This document shows, piece by piece, positions 5,333 to 5,498 of a DNA stretch of 5,498 bases. This stretch comes from Alphaproteobacteria bacterium (GTDB lineage Bacteria; Pseudomonadota; Alphaproteobacteria; Micropepsales; Micropepsaceae). The notes under the pieces were generated by a model, which was not told the DNA's origin, did no database searches, and saw nothing but the letters and a program-made list of their open reading frames with translations. The number at the start of each line of letters is the position of its first letter. Position 1 is the first letter of the stretch. Location of the stretch: positions 1-5,498 of the forward strand of contig JAEKMB010000279.1 in assembly GCA_019508105.1 (NCBI GenBank). The letters are read 5' to 3'. The translations under genes were made by a program, and so were the position numbers.

Positions 5333-5498
5333 TCCATCAGCCCGGAAAGATCGTGCCGGTCTTCGCGCGCAAAGGCGTCCCGCACCGCCGCGCGGTCGGC
5401 GGCATCGCGGTTCTGGCTGAGCTTGTATTTGCCTTACAGGCTGTCAATGCGCAGTTCAAAACCCACAATCCCGCGTAGCATGGCCACGATATAGTCAT
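5329..5498 (-). pseudogene. paiB: C-terminal end of a PaiB-like FMN-binding regulator with an in-frame stop
   Basis: From the right edge the minus frame reads YIVAMLRGIVGFELRI, then DSL, then TAA (5436-5434). It resumes in the same frame with GKYKLSQNRDAADR and ends with GLME and TGA at 5331-5329. The joined segment resembles the C-terminal signature of PaiB-type FMN-binding negative transcriptional regulators (an IVGFE-I-I stretch, then EGK-KLSQNR, then DR). A Glu codon would normally stand at the TAA, so one base change could explain it. PaiB-like proteins have an FMN-binding split-barrel fold; Bacillus PaiB is linked to repression of sporulation and protease genes. The gene is partial at the right edge, and the last 34 codons before TGA lie beyond the stop. 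The alternative is a sequencing error. The family call rests on a short segment and on memory. Confidence 0.6.

Overview
The window is GC-rich, densely packed DNA that looks like a chromosomal segment of an alphaproteobacterium. The gene families seen (an alphaproteobacterial-style SLT transglycosylase, a QxHxH-type HIT protein, a PCu(A)C copper chaperone beside a CtaG-type oxidase assembly protein) fit that lineage, but I cannot name a genus. Seven genes or gene parts are supported, plus regulatory sites. No mobile element, CRISPR array, rRNA or tRNA is visible.

Left block (1-2008, minus strand): a compact three-gene run read right to left. It holds an FAD-dependent glycine oxidase (thiO), a HIT-family nucleotide hydrolase whose start codon overlaps the thiO stop, and, 23 bases further on, a lytic-transglycosylase-type protein that runs off the left edge. 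Tight spacing suggests one transcript. A 218-base divergent intergenic region (2009-2226) separates this block from msrA on the plus strand.

Middle (2227-3992): msrA (methionine sulfoxide reductase A, plus strand) converges on a major facilitator transporter of the anion:cation symporter type (minus strand). Their TAA stop codons overlap in a shared TTAA, so there is no intergenic terminator space.

Right block (4042-5498, minus strand): a copper and cytochrome-oxidase assembly pair, read as ctaG then PCu(A)C copper chaperone, with overlapping ends. Directly upstream is the C-terminal end of a PaiB-like FMN-binding regulator that carries an in-frame TAA stop inside a conserved stretch. It is either a pseudogene or a sequencing error.

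The two biological themes are copper delivery to a heme-copper oxidase, and peroxide-linked chemistry (glycine oxidase makes H2O2; MsrA repairs oxidised methionine). I see no convincing evidence of a wholly new system. The best leads are the interrupted paiB, the shared TTAA convergent stops, the cysteine-flanked PCu(A)C copper site, and the signal-less SLT protein in the thiO-HIT run.
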